Assembly: GCF_002943755.1 (NCBI RefSeq)
Contig: NZ_MQUB01000001.1
Coordinates: forward strand, 2,344,501-2,408,500
Length of the DNA stretch: 64,000 bases
Source: Aureitalea marina
Lineage (GTDB): Bacteria; Bacteroidota; Bacteroidia; Flavobacteriales; Flavobacteriaceae
Direction: 5' to 3'
Shown here piece after piece: positions 45,935 through 55,407 of the stretch (position 1 is the first letter of the stretch; each line of letters opens with the position of its first letter). A program made the translations under genes and the position numbers. The notes beneath the pieces were generated by a model. The model was given only the letters and a program-made list of their open reading frames with translations, searched no databases and was not told the DNA's origin.

Positions 45935-46780
45935 TTACCAGTCTTTATCCGATTTAACCTTGGCCCCTTTTTGTTTCTTGGCGTTGATCTTGTCCTGAAC
46001 CTTTTTCTCCTCGTTGTTCATAGCATCCAATAGATTCTGGATCTGTTGAGGAGATAACTGCCCGGGGCGAGGCTGTTGTTGTTTTTGTTGGTCCCCTTCC
46101 TGGGGTTTGTTCTTTTGCTCGTTGGGATTACCTTGATCCTGCTGATCTCCTTCCTGATTCTGATCGGGCTGATCTCCCTGATCCTGCTGATCCTCTTGTT
46201 CGCCGTCTTCCCCGTCTTCTCCTTCATTCTGGTCTTGCTGTTGTTGCTGGTCCTCCTGATTCTGATCCTCATTATTCTCTTCGTCATCTTCTCCACCTCC
46301 ACCTTCAGGCGGGTTCTTTTCCAGCATTTCTTTAGCCAAAGCCAAATTATATCGGGTTTCGTCGTCGGTTGGATTGTTTCTGAGCGCATTCTTGTAGGCC
46401 TCTACGGCGCCCTGATAATCCTTCGCATTCATCAGGGTATTTCCCAGGTTGTGAAATGCCTTGTGCTTGGCGGGTTTTCCCTGTGCTATAGCTGCCGCCT
46501 GCTTAAACCGATTCATCGCCTCACCATTCTTATTCTCATTGTAATAGGCGGTACCAAGATTATACTTTCCGGTCTCATTCTCTGGCAATAAGGAGATTGC
46601 TTTGCGATATTCAGCCTCGGCATTGATAAAATCCTCGTCATCGATCGCACTACTTGCTTCAGAAAGATAAGTCTCGGCTTCTTTGATCTCCTTTTGTTTT
46701 TCCTTGGATAGTTCCTGGGCATGTCCAATGGAAACCAGGAGCAAAGAGAAGAGCAATATTATGTTAGATAATCCCTTCAT
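45935..46780 (-). CDS. batC: BatC-like TPR protein with low-complexity acidic tail
   Basis: A 281-residue exported protein: signal peptide (about 1-21), three TPR units (about 30-150, including F-H-N-L-G-N-T-L-M-N-A-K-D-Y), then a low-complexity stretch of Glu, Asp, Gln and Asn (about 155-240) and a short lysine-rich end. BatC proteins typically carry such a tail. The stop of batB overlaps its start (ATGA). It is probably a scaffold for the von Willebrand proteins BatA and BatB. Confidence 0.87.
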   Translation of the reverse strand: MKGLSNIILLFSLLLVSIGHAQELSKEKQKEIKEAETYLSEASSAIDDEDFINAEAEYRKAISLLPENETGKYNLGTAYYNENKNGEAMNRFKQAAAIAQGKPAKHKAFHNLGNTLMNAKDYQGAVEAYKNALRNNPTDDETRYNLALAKEMLEKNPPEGGGGEDDEENNEDQNQEDQQQQQDQNEGEDGEDGEQEDQQDQGDQPDQNQEGDQQDQGNPNEQKNKPQEGDQQKQQQPRPGQLSPQQIQNLLDAMNNEEKKVQDKINAKKQKGAKVKSDKDW

Positions 46781-47826
46781 GAACGTGATTTTTCATTAAA
46801 CAGGTTGAGTTTGCGCAACCAATTGGTCTTTCGCTCCAACAAGAACATATCGATGATCAACATCAGCAAGGCACCGGCGATGAACCACTGAAATTGATCT
46901 TTAAAATCTGTGAATTGCTTGGCCTCAAACTCTTTCTTGTCCATACCATTCAGTATGGCTGTTACACTCTCAACAACATCCTTGGTATTGCTTCCATCAA
47001 TGTAGTCACCACCTCCCTGGTCGGCTATCTCTTCCAACATTGCCTCATCCAATCGAGTGATTACTTGATTGTTTTCCTGATCTCTTTTATAGTACTGAAG
47101 GATCCCATTACGCTTGATTGGGATGGGGCCTCCACCAGAGCTTCCCACTCCAATGGTGAAGATCTGTATCCCAGCATCTGCCGCTTCTTTAGCGACTCCC
47201 GCTACATTGCCTTCATGATCCTCTCCATCACTGATGATAAACAACACCCTATTGGTCTGTTCCTCATCATTATAATAGGTCTTCGCCATTTCTATGGCTT
47301 CTGTGATGGCTGTTCCTTGAGAAGAGACCATATCGGTATTCATGCTGTTAAGGAACAACTTAGCCGATGAAAAATCGGTGGTGATGGGAACCTGGGGGAA
47401 TGCACTTCCCGCATATCCGATTATCCCAATTCGGTCTCCCGCCAGACTATTGATGATCTGAGCGACTAACTGCTTGGACTTCTCCAATCTGTTAGGCGCA
47501 ATGTCTTCGGCTAGCATACTTTTGGAAACATCCAGGGCAAAGACAACATCCACACCCTCTCTTTTAACAGTCTCCAATTTGGTTCCTAGCTTGGGATTGA
47601 CCAAAGCAAAACTCATCATGACCACCGCCAGGGAAACCACCCCGATTTTAAGGGCAGACTTGAACCAGGAACGATCCGGGCTCAATCGCTGAAGCAATGA
47701 CTTTTCTGCAAAACGCTTCTGCTTTTGTCGCTTCCAGATGGACCCAAACAGCCACAATACCACCACCACTGGCACTAAGGCCAGGAGGTAAAAGTATACG
47801 GGCGATTCCAGTTGATACAGGTCCAT
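46777..47826 (-). CDS. batB: BatB, von Willebrand factor A membrane protein
   Basis: A 349-residue inner-membrane protein with two N-terminal helices (about 10-28 and 57-78), a VWA domain (about 90-280) and a C-terminal helix (about 312-330). The metal-ion-dependent adhesion site is complete: A-L-D-V-S-K-S (DxSxS) near 98-104, the threonine in S-S-Q-G-T-A-I-T and the I-S-D-G-E-D-H-E loop. It starts two bases after the batA stop. Confidence 0.93.
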   Translation of the reverse strand: MDLYQLESPVYFYLLALVPVVVVLWLFGSIWKRQKQKRFAEKSLLQRLSPDRSWFKSALKIGVVSLAVVMMSFALVNPKLGTKLETVKREGVDVVFALDVSKSMLAEDIAPNRLEKSKQLVAQIINSLAGDRIGIIGYAGSAFPQVPITTDFSSAKLFLNSMNTDMVSSQGTAITEAIEMAKTYYNDEEQTNRVLFIISDGEDHEGNVAGVAKEAADAGIQIFTIGVGSSGGGPIPIKRNGILQYYKRDQENNQVITRLDEAMLEEIADQGGGDYIDGSNTKDVVESVTAILNGMDKKEFEAKQFTDFKDQFQWFIAGALLMLIIDMFLLERKTNWLRKLNLFNEKSRS

Positions 47827-47828
47827 GG

Positions 47829-48834
47829 TTAAATAAAACTTCTAAAAACGGTTAGTCTCAACAAGAGTTCAAGGCTGAGAAAACCTAAGGCGAACAGCAC
47901 TAAAGGCCTGAACTTCTCGTCGTAATTCTTGTATTTGAATTCTTCTATATCAGTCTTTTCCAATTTGTTGATCTCGTCATAGATCTCACTCAGTTTCGAG
48001 GTCGATGTAGCCCTGAAATACTGACCCCCGGTCACATCGGCTATCTGTTGGAGCAATTCCTCGTCGATCTCTACCGGAATGTTCCCGTACTGGAATTTTC
48101 CATTGGGAAGGACTCCAATTGGAGACAAGGCCATCCCATTAGTTCCCAATCCAATGGTATATACTTTGATACCAAATTCTATGGCCAATTCACTAGCGAT
48201 CTTGGGGTCTATAAAGCCCGAGTTGTTAACTCCATCTGTCAGGAGAATGATCACTTTACTTTTTGCACGGCTTTCTTTGAGTCGATTCACCGCAGTAGCT
48301 AATCCCATTCCGATAGCAGTTCCTCCCTCTATGATGTTGTTGTACTTGATGGATTGCAAGGAAGACAGCACAATGGTCTTATCGCTGGTCAGGGGGGTTT
48401 TGGTAAAACTCTCCCCGCATATTCAACCAGACCAATACGGTCATTAGGGCGGTCATTGATAAATTGAGCAGCAACCGTCTTTAATGCTTCCAGTCTATTG
48501 GGTTTCAGATCGCGGGCCAGCATACTGGCCGAGACATCAATGGCCATCACGATATCGATCCCCTTGGTGGTCTTAACCCGAGTCGATTCGTCAACGGTCC
48601 TGGGGCGAGCCATGGCAGTTATCAATAGAGCAAGCGCGATCATCCTGAGTACAAACATCAATGGTCTGAGCCGGGCCAACCAGTTCTTTGGGTTTTAAAT
48701 CCTTGAATACTGGAAATTTTCAAACTAGGAGTTTGTTGATTGCGCTTCCAGATATACCAACCAATAAGCAGCGGCATGATAGCAAACAGCCAGAAATAGA
48801 TCGGATTGACGAATTCAAAGTTGCTCAAATTCAT
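47829..48834 (-). pseudogene. batA: batA, VWA membrane protein with two single-base frameshifts
   Basis: Read across three frames this region encodes a normal BatA of about 335 residues: N-P-I-Y-F-W-L-F helix, K-I-S-S-I-Q-G-F-K-T, VWA domain with A-I-D-V-S-A-S-M-L and L-L-T-D-G-V-N-N-S-G, and a C-terminal helix. The first frameshift is a missing base around 48684-48696 (short T and G runs), ending the first frame 14 codons later than expected homology. The second is a missing C/G in the run at 48413-48416, which turns Y-A-G-E-S-F-T-K-T-P into a dead frame. The ATG overlaps the previous gene's stop. Everything else is conserved, so this is a very recent mutation or a sequencing error. Confidence 0.85.
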
Positions 48835-50477
48835 GGCTGACCTCCTTCCGTGATTTCAAGTTCGACGGACCGCTCAATGCGTTGTTTGATCCCCTCCGTA
48901 TACTCGTCGTTGCCCAAGTAAGCCATGGTCAATTGTTGAAGAGCACCCGCCTGGGCAAACAGCAGGACTTCGTACTTGATAGGCTCCTTAAATTCTTTTC
49001 CTTTGGTATCGGTATAGGTGAATTCTCCATAGCTCTTAAGCCCTTTCACCCCCTGATCGGTTTCGTACTGCCCACGTTTTACCACCATGTTACTAGCTCC
49101 GTTAGCTTCTAGGTCGAGCAAGGCTTGCTCCATAGCAGCCTCTAGAACACCTTCCTCTGTTTGTGCAAGTTTGGTAGTTCTGACCATAACGTAAAATGTC
49201 CTGGGGTCGCCAGCGGTGAAAACGTCCAAATTGGGTTTAGTCCCCGTATCATCCTCTGTACTGGTCATGGTCTGACGAACCAAGACCTCCGGTGTCTCCA
49301 AAATTATGGCAGGAGAACCGTATTCACTCTTAACCCATCGGCCCATGGTCAGATCCTTGGTAGGATTGGAGACGACGATTTCCGTAACCTCTTCCGGCCC
49401 CTTGATCAACCCATAGATACCAATAGCGATTATGATGAGACCTAACCCGGCAGATAAACCGTAGATCCGTTGTTTTCTGAGCTTCTTTTTGCGTAATTCC
49501 TCTCGATAAGCAGCAGTTTGCTGTAACTCCTCCTCTGTTGGTTCGGGGATTGCATCGTGGGTTTCCGTGATCACTTGTTCGATGACATGCCTGTCTGTAC
49601 TGGCCTGTCCTTCCAATTGCCTCATACGGGCAAATTTCACCAGGTCCGCCCGCTTCAGTATATCTTCCAATTTGATGATGGTACCCGTGTCAAACTCCAA
49701 ATGACCAGCATCGCGATGCAATCGAAGTCTATCGATCAGTTCCGAGGATGTACTCTCCATCGCACGGTCATCTACCTCTCGGTCCAGGTATCGTTTGACA
49801 ATCTCGGTCAACCTAGAGTAGTACTCTTTCGATCTATTCTCTTTCAGCAGCTGCCTTTCGTCCAGACGTTTTAGGGAAAATAAGGCCTCTTCATAAGGTG
49901 GTAATTCCGGTTCGGAAGCTTCTTCTCCAGCCTTTTTTCTCCTCAAATACCACCAAACTCCTGCTGCAATCAAAACCGGTAATAACCAGAGCAAATTGAG
50001 CCAATTAAATGGTAAGCCGCTTACTTGAGAAGCGGGTTTAATATCGAACATCTCCTGTTCCAAGGTATCTACAGGTACATCCTGCACCTCCACAAAAATG
50101 GAGTCTGTGGCCAGGGCCAGATCATTGATATATACCCGTTGAGCCGGGATCATATAAGCCCCGGAATCGAATTGGGTAAGGCCGTATTTTTTGATCAATC
50201 TTACCTTTTCTGCAGCGTAGGAGGTATCCACCTTGTACGATTCTATCACCTCCAAGGGCAAAAAGCTCTGGCCCTCTGGGAATAATACCAAGTCTGTACT
50301 GTCTGCTTCTACCTCTATGCTATACTGAATCTCCTCTCCGATTCTGATCAAGGTAGTATCTATCTGGGTGCTTACTTGGGCGTTTAATGTAGAAATGACA
50401 GCCGTGAACAACAGCAAGAAGATTCCTGCACTGAGGAATCTCGAGGATACAAAACGGTATTTTGCGAATACTGTCAT
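48831..50477 (-). CDS. BatD-like / DUF4381-type membrane protein of the bat operon
   Basis: A 548-residue membrane protein: signal peptide (about 15-33), a periplasmic beta domain (about 35-150), a transmembrane helix (about 160-177), a cytoplasmic helical segment with Y-Y-S-R-L-T-E-I-V-K-R-Y-L-D that resembles DUF4381, and a second helix (about 343-360) followed by a C-terminal alpha-beta domain (about 375-540). Proteins of this type occupy the slot between DUF58 and batA in Bacteroidota operons. It starts four bases after the DUF58 gene ends, and its TGA overlaps the batA ATG. Confidence 0.78.
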   Translation of the reverse strand: MTVFAKYRFVSSRFLSAGIFLLLFTAVISTLNAQVSTQIDTTLIRIGEEIQYSIEVEADSTDLVLFPEGQSFLPLEVIESYKVDTSYAAEKVRLIKKYGLTQFDSGAYMIPAQRVYINDLALATDSIFVEVQDVPVDTLEQEMFDIKPASQVSGLPFNWLNLLWLLPVLIAAGVWWYLRRKKAGEEASEPELPPYEEALFSLKRLDERQLLKENRSKEYYSRLTEIVKRYLDREVDDRAMESTSSELIDRLRLHRDAGHLEFDTGTIIKLEDILKRADLVKFARMRQLEGQASTDRHVIEQVITETHDAIPEPTEEELQQTAAYREELRKKKLRKQRIYGLSAGLGLIIIAIGIYGLIKGPEEVTEIVVSNPTKDLTMGRWVKSEYGSPAIILETPEVLVRQTMTSTEDDTGTKPNLDVFTAGDPRTFYVMVRTTKLAQTEEGVLEAAMEQALLDLEANGASNMVVKRGQYETDQGVKGLKSYGEFTYTDTKGKEFKEPIKYEVLLFAQAGALQQLTMAYLGNDEYTEGIKQRIERSVELEITEGGQP

Positions 50478-50481
50478 TGAC

Positions 50482-51348
50482 TTATGCCCTGTTCTTAAAA
50501 TATCCCAATAATTTTTTCACATAACTTTCATCTACGCGACAAGAAAGTGAGCCAGCTCCACTTTTCCTGAACGCGTCCCGGAAATAATCCACCCGCTCCC
50601 TATTGAATGCATAATACGCATTACGGACCTTGGAAGAGGCCGTATTGACCAGCATCTGTTCTCCAGTCTCTTCGTCCTCCATCTGTACCATTCCCAGGTT
50701 TGGAATCTCTTCCTCCCGATGATCGTAGATACGTATTCCGGTGACGTCGTGTTTTCCAGCGACGATCTTTAGCGTATCTGCATAACCGTCAGCGATGAAA
50801 TCCGAAAGCACAAAAACGATAGCCTTCTTCTTCATTACATTGGTCATATACTTCAATGCCTGAGCAATGTCCGTCTTCTTGGATCCGGATTCAAACTCCA
50901 ATAACTCTCGGATAATAAGCAGGACATGGGATTTCCCTTTCTTAGGCGGGATAAATAGCTCGATCTGATCAGAGAACAAGATCAAGCCGATCTTGTCATT
51001 ATTCTGCAGCGCTGAAAATGCCAAAGTTGCCGCAACCTCTGTAATGATCTCGTTCTTAAACTGATTCCGCGTTCCAAATAACTCTGATCCACTGATATCC
51101 GCAACCAACATCATGGTCAGTTCGCGCTCCTCTTCGAAAACCTTGACAAAGGGTTCGTTGTATCGGGCGGTGACGTTCCAATCGATGTTACGCACATCAT
51201 CCCCAAACTGATACTGTCTGACCTCACTGAAGGTCATACCCCTCCCTTTGAAGGTCGAGTGATACTCTCCTCCAAATACATGATCGCTCAAGCGTCTTGT
51301 CTTGATCTCGATCTTACGGACTTTCTTAAGCAGTTCCTTAGTATCCAA
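50482..51348 (-). CDS. DUF58 domain protein of the MoxR-Bat operon
   Basis: A 288-residue cytoplasmic protein with the DUF58 signature (G-E-Y-H-S-T-F-K-G-R-G-M-T-F-S-E-V-R-Q-Y) and a VWA-like core with D-I-S-G-S and V-L-S-D-F-I-A. The start is TTG: no ATG lies upstream before an in-frame stop, and the family N-terminus aligns with this codon. DUF58 proteins act with the MoxR ATPase and the Bat VWA proteins. The gap to moxR (65 bases) is the largest inside the operon. Confidence 0.9.
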   Translation of the reverse strand: MDTKELLKKVRKIEIKTRRLSDHVFGGEYHSTFKGRGMTFSEVRQYQFGDDVRNIDWNVTARYNEPFVKVFEEERELTMMLVADISGSELFGTRNQFKNEIITEVAATLAFSALQNNDKIGLILFSDQIELFIPPKKGKSHVLLIIRELLEFESGSKKTDIAQALKYMTNVMKKKAIVFVLSDFIADGYADTLKIVAGKHDVTGIRIYDHREEEIPNLGMVQMEDEETGEQMLVNTASSKVRNAYYAFNRERVDYFRDAFRKSGAGSLSCRVDESYVKKLLGYFKNRA

Positions 51349-51413
51349 TGGGATAGGGTTTACAACAGGTTAATGGTCAAACGGTTGATCGTGCAACCTG
51401 GAATGTCTCCTGA

Positions 51414-52417
51414 CTAGGGCACCTCGATTACGTTGACAATGCGGTTGATCACATCCTCCGATGTGACATTCTCCGCCTCTGCCTCGTAGGTAACCCCTAT
51501 ACGGTGTCGCAATACATCGTGTACTACTGCCCGTACGTCTTCAGGCACAACATAACCACGTCGTTTAAGGAAAGCATAGCATTTGGCTGCCAGTGCCAGG
51601 TTGATACTTCCCCTTGGGGAGGCACCAAAACTGATCAAAGGTTTTAGGTCTGAAAGGTTATAGTTCTCTGGTGTACGGGTCGCAAAAATGATGTCGAGTA
51701 TGTATTTCTCGATCTTCTCATCCATGTACACTTCCCGGACCGCTTTTTGAGCGCGCAGTATCTGCTCCAACGAAACCACTTCATTGACGGCTTCCATTCC
51801 GCCTTTTAGGTTTTGACGCATGATCATCTGTTCCTCTTGTTGTTGGGGTAATTGATCACAGTCTTCAACATAAAACGGTCTACCTGGGCCTCAGGTAAGG
51901 GATAAGTTCCTTCCTGTTCGATCGGGTTTTGTGTTGCCATGACCAGAAAGGGTCGCTCTAATTGGAAGGTCTCATCTCCAATGGTCACTTGCTTTTCCTG
52001 CATGGCTTCCAGCAAGGCCGATTGAACTTTGGCCGGTGCCCTGTTGATCTCATCAGCCAAAACAAAGTTGGCAAAGATGGGGCCCTTTTTTATACTGAAA
52101 TCGTTGTTCTTGATGTTATAGATCATGGTTCCAACCACATCGGCTGGCAAGAGGTCCGGTGTAAACTGAATACGACTGAACTCTCCATGAACGGCTTTGG
52201 AAAGGGTATTAATGGCCAATGTCTTTGCCAATCCGGGCACACCTTCCAAGAGAATGTGACCCTGACCCAAGAGCCCGATCAATAATCGCTCGACCATATG
52301 CTTCTGTCCTACGATCACCTTGTTGATCTCCAGGGTCAATATATCGACAAAGGCACTCTCTGCATGAATCTTGTCATTAAGTGCTCCAATGTCCAGTGTT
52401 GTCTGTACGTTTTCCAT
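51414..52417 (-). pseudogene. moxR-type AAA+ ATPase with one single-base frameshift
   Basis: Two overlapping frames together give an intact MoxR ATPase of about 334 residues. The first (52417 to 51824, 197 residues) holds Walker A G-V-P-G-L-A-K-T (about 60-67), Walker [12 protein letters not shown] and sensor 1 A-T-Q-N-P-I-E. The second (51827 to 51414, 137 residues) holds sensor 2 with G-A-S-P-R-G-S and the C-terminal lid. One base is missing in the ttgttgttg stretch around 51837-51845; restoring it reads [12 protein letters not shown]. The stop and next ATG overlap (ATGA), so two separate polypeptides might still be made. Confidence 0.85.
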
Positions 52418-52555
52418 GTGGGATTTTCTAAACTAAAATCTGGGTTTATCCAAGGTTCGCAAATTGAACATTTATGCCGAATTTCCTTGTTAACAATTGG
52501 TTAAAAATAATTGTAAATAAAGGGCTTCCCAGACTTTTTTGTTCTGTCAAATTCC

Positions 52556-52563
52556 TATTTTTA
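52556..52563 (+). promoter_or_regulatory. Putative -7 box for the aldo/keto reductase operon
   Basis: TATTTTTA, one mismatch from TAnnTTTG, 19 bases before the ATG. It lies in the AT-rich divergent region opposite moxR. Confidence 0.3.
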
Positions 52564-52582
52564 AAATGCCTAAAACTAGTAC

Positions 52583-53452
52583 ATGAAACCAACTTTTTCA
52601 AGCGTAATTCAAGGGTGTATGACCTGGGGTATTTGGGGCAAGGATCTTAGCACCGAACAGATGGCTTCCAGAATAGAACATGCCCTGGATCTGGGCATCA
52701 CCTCTTTTGACCATGCGGATATCTATGGGGACTACACCACCGAGGCGGCTTTTGGAGAGGCATTTAAAGCCTCAGGTATTGATCGAAGCAGCATGGAGAT
52801 CATCACGAAATGTGGGATTCAATATGTTGGAAATACTCGCCAGAATGTCATCAAACACTATCAATACGACGCAGATTATATCGTTTGGAGTGCAGAGAAA
52901 TCTATTGCCGACCTTCAGTGCGACTACCTCGATCTGTTCCTGTTGCACCGGCCAAGCCCACTAATGCATCCGGAAGAGGTACAAAAGGCTGCAGACAGAC
53001 TGCTCTCAGAGGGAAAGATCAGGTCATTTGGGGTGTCTAATTTTACGAATTCACAATCGGATCTGATCGCGTCCAAAACGGCTATTTCGGCTAATCAGAT
53101 CGAATTTTCACTGGTAGCACATCAAGCCATGTTGGACGGGAGCCTGGATTATATGAAGCTAAATGGAATCGTCCCCATGTGCTGGAGCCCATTGGGAGGC
53201 GTGTTTAAAGATGACAATGAGCAGACTGACAGGATCAAGTCTACCCTAGAGGAACTTTGTCCAACATACGACGCGGCACCAGACCAATTGCTTTTGGCAT
53301 GGATCATGAAACTTCCGGCAGCAATTCATCCGGTGATCGGTACTACGGACCCCAAACGAATGAAACAAGCAATGGAGGCGACAGAGATCCAATTGAGTGA
53401 GATCGATTGGTTTAAACTCTGGGTGGCCAGTACCGGACATAAAGTACCCTAA
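52583..53452 (+). CDS. Aldo/keto reductase (YdhF-like)
   Basis: A 289-residue NADPH-dependent oxidoreductase with TIM-barrel fold. The catalytic tetrad is visible: Asp43 and Tyr48 in F-D-H-A-D-I-Y-G, Lys76 in I-I-T-K-C-G, and His122 in L-L-H-R-P. The C-terminal A-I-H-P-V-I-G-T-T segment binds the cofactor. It resembles the YdhF/oxidoreductase subgroup; the substrate is unknown. It is followed after two bases by an SDR gene. Confidence 0.9.
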   Translation: MKPTFSSVIQGCMTWGIWGKDLSTEQMASRIEHALDLGITSFDHADIYGDYTTEAAFGEAFKASGIDRSSMEIITKCGIQYVGNTRQNVIKHYQYDADYIVWSAEKSIADLQCDYLDLFLLHRPSPLMHPEEVQKAADRLLSEGKIRSFGVSNFTNSQSDLIASKTAISANQIEFSLVAHQAMLDGSLDYMKLNGIVPMCWSPLGGVFKDDNEQTDRIKSTLEELCPTYDAAPDQLLLAWIMKLPAAIHPVIGTTDPKRMKQAMEATEIQLSEIDWFKLWVASTGHKVP

Positions 53453-53454
53453 GC

Positions 53455-54216
53455 ATGGATCTATCTAAAAAAACAGCACTTATAACCGGCGCAACATCAG
53501 GAATTGGCCAGGCCACCGCCAGACTACTGGCAAAGAACGGGTTGAATCTTATCCTCTGCGGTCGCAGACCGGATCGGCTGAAACAGATCGAAGAGGAATT
53601 GGGTAAATTGACCCAGGTGACCAGTCTTCGATTTGATGTCAGGGACCGACAGGCCGTATTGGATCATATCGCTCACCTTCCTCGAGGGTTCAACACCATC
53701 GACATCTTGATCAACAATGCCGGAAATGCCCACGGCCTGGATCCTATACAGGACGGTAACCCTGACGATTGGGATGCCATGCTGGATATCAATGTCAAAG
53801 GTCTGCTCAATGTTACCAAGGCGGTTTTGCCGGGTATGCTTCAACGACAATCCGGACACATTATCCACATCGGTTCGACTGCCGGAAAAGAGGTCTATCC
53901 AAGGGGGAATGTCTACTGCGCCAGCAAATTTGCCGTAGACGCCATCAACCAAGGAATGCGCATGGACCTCAACGGTAAAGGCATACGGGTAGGGGCAGTT
54001 AATCCCGGCCTGGTTGAAACAGAATTCAGCGAGGTACGATTTAAGGGGGACACACAGCGAGCGGCTACAGTTTACCAAGGGTATACACCGCTTAAGCCTG
54101 AAGATGTGGCCGAGGCCATTTGGTTCGCCCTCACCAGGCCACCTCATGTTAATATTGCCGATCTAACCCTGATGTGTTTGGATCAGGCCTCAAGCACCAT
54201 TGTCAATAAAGAATGA
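53455..54216 (+). CDS. Short-chain dehydrogenase/reductase (YdfG-like)
   Basis: A 253-residue classical SDR: cofactor motif T-G-A-T-S-G-I-G at 11-18, N-N-A-G near residue 90, catalytic Tyr154 and Lys158 in Y-C-A-S-K, and the P-G-L-V-E-T-E-F-S segment. The C-terminus resembles YdfG, the 3-hydroxy acid dehydrogenase. It lies between an aldo/keto reductase gene and the AlbA_2 gene, overlapping the latter by four bases. Confidence 0.92.
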   Translation: MDLSKKTALITGATSGIGQATARLLAKNGLNLILCGRRPDRLKQIEEELGKLTQVTSLRFDVRDRQAVLDHIAHLPRGFNTIDILINNAGNAHGLDPIQDGNPDDWDAMLDINVKGLLNVTKAVLPGMLQRQSGHIIHIGSTAGKEVYPRGNVYCASKFAVDAINQGMRMDLNGKGIRVGAVNPGLVETEFSEVRFKGDTQRAATVYQGYTPLKPEDVAEAIWFALTRPPHVNIADLTLMCLDQASSTIVNKE

Positions 54217-55349
54217 TCAACAAAAGACTGCTCATCAAAAATCTTTTGGCTCACAATGATGAGAGCAGTTTTTACGATAAAAAACGTCAGATCGACCTGG
54301 GTAGTAAGGAAGGAAAGGCCAAATTCCTCAAACACATCTGCGCCCTCAGCAACAGCAACCCAAACAACAACAGTTACATCGTCATTGGTGTAGAAGACGA
54401 AACCAACGAGATAAGAGGCGTAGACTTCTTTGATGACAGCAAACTACAGAACCTAGTCAATGCCTATCTGAGCAATCCGCCTTTGATCGCTTATGAGAAC
54501 GTCATGTTTCCCAGCCTTCCGGAGGACAAGGTGGTGGGTCTGGTCACTATCCGGCCCAATGGAGAGATCACCTCACTGAGAAAGAACATCTGGAAGTATT
54601 GGGGAGGCTCCATCTTCCTGAGAGACGGCAGTATCTCTATGCCTAAAGACTTTGATATAGAGATAACGGATGTTAACTCTGAGGTGGTGCAAGCCATTGA
54701 GAACAAGGCCAAGAACAATATTGAACTCACCCTTGATGGCGTCATCGATTTTATCAACCACCGGCACGCTCACCTGGATTCGGACTACAAGGTATTCAAA
54801 GAACTTTTTGTTGTTTGTTGGGCGGGAAATACCAAGGAGGTCAAAGAAAACACCTATTATTCGCGGGTAGATATCGAACTGATCAATGAACAGGTGAGAT
54901 TATTTTATTCTGCCTTAGATGAGGTCAGTATCAGTTTTACCGAAGACTATTTTCAGATCGTGGAGTACGTTCATCTGGGTATCAACAACAAATACAGATA
55001 CTATCCCCTTGAAGAAGTCACTATTTCCTTTAAGGACAACGGCTTTTACAGCATCGACACCCAACTGATCTTTGAGCCTCCCAAATACGATCCCAAGTCC
55101 CTTTATCACATTTACAATGCTAATCTCGCCTTGCTAAATAAGCTGAAGAAAAAGATCCCATTACGCGCAAATGAAGCCCAGGATCTGAAAGATTTCCCGG
55201 AGACCATGCTGATCTGTTACCTAAACGATTTCCCGGATGCCCGAAAAAAATTGGAGGAAGCCAAGCCGTATTTGAAACAAATTGACCTAAATGCATACCA
55301 ATCATTTAAAGAAACTACTCGAATTCTTCGAAAAGTAAAGTACAGTTAA
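54213..55349 (+). CDS. AlbA_2 (Schlafen-type) DNA-binding domain protein
   Basis: A 378-residue soluble protein. Its N-terminal 150 residues match the AlbA_2 fold, with E-S-S-F-Y-D-K-K, F-L-K-H-I-C-A-L-S-N and Y-I-V-I-G-V-E-D, which are the usual AlbA_2 elements. The C-terminal part (about 170-378) has no recognised domain and contains a D-F-P-E-T-M-L-I-C-Y-L-N-D-F-P-D segment. AlbA_2 proteins are often called ATP-binding or transcriptional regulators and some Schlafen-like ones are nucleases; no function is assigned. The ATG overlaps the SDR stop (ATGA), showing coupling with two metabolic enzymes. Confidence 0.75.
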   Translation: MINKRLLIKNLLAHNDESSFYDKKRQIDLGSKEGKAKFLKHICALSNSNPNNNSYIVIGVEDETNEIRGVDFFDDSKLQNLVNAYLSNPPLIAYENVMFPSLPEDKVVGLVTIRPNGEITSLRKNIWKYWGGSIFLRDGSISMPKDFDIEITDVNSEVVQAIENKAKNNIELTLDGVIDFINHRHAHLDSDYKVFKELFVVCWAGNTKEVKENTYYSRVDIELINEQVRLFYSALDEVSISFTEDYFQIVEYVHLGINNKYRYYPLEEVTISFKDNGFYSIDTQLIFEPPKYDPKSLYHIYNANLALLNKLKKKIPLRANEAQDLKDFPETMLICYLNDFPDARKKLEEAKPYLKQIDLNAYQSFKETTRILRKVKYS

Positions 55350-55371
55350 AAAAGGGTAGGCATTTTATTTA

Positions 55372-55379
55372 TATCTTTA
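55372..55379 (+). promoter_or_regulatory. Putative -7 box for the SPFH operon
   Basis: TATCTTTA, one mismatch from TAnnTTTG, 28 bases before the ATG of the SPFH gene. Confidence 0.35.
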
Positions 55380-55407
55380 ATAATCAACTAACTAATAACG
55401 CACAGAC

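Noticed and set aside
46076-46591. Very hydrophobic 171-codon plus-strand frame opposite batC
   Set aside because: It is the complement of the Glu/Gln/Asp-rich tail of BatC, whose codons read as Leu, Ile and Val on the other strand.
48371-48420. Programmed ribosomal frameshifting in batA
   Set aside because: The G run is short, no slippery heptamer with downstream structure is evident, and a second independent frameshift in the same gene makes programming unlikely.
53524-54147. 207-codon minus-strand frame opposite the SDR gene
   Set aside because: The plus strand carries a complete SDR with all motifs; the opposite frame has no recognisable features.
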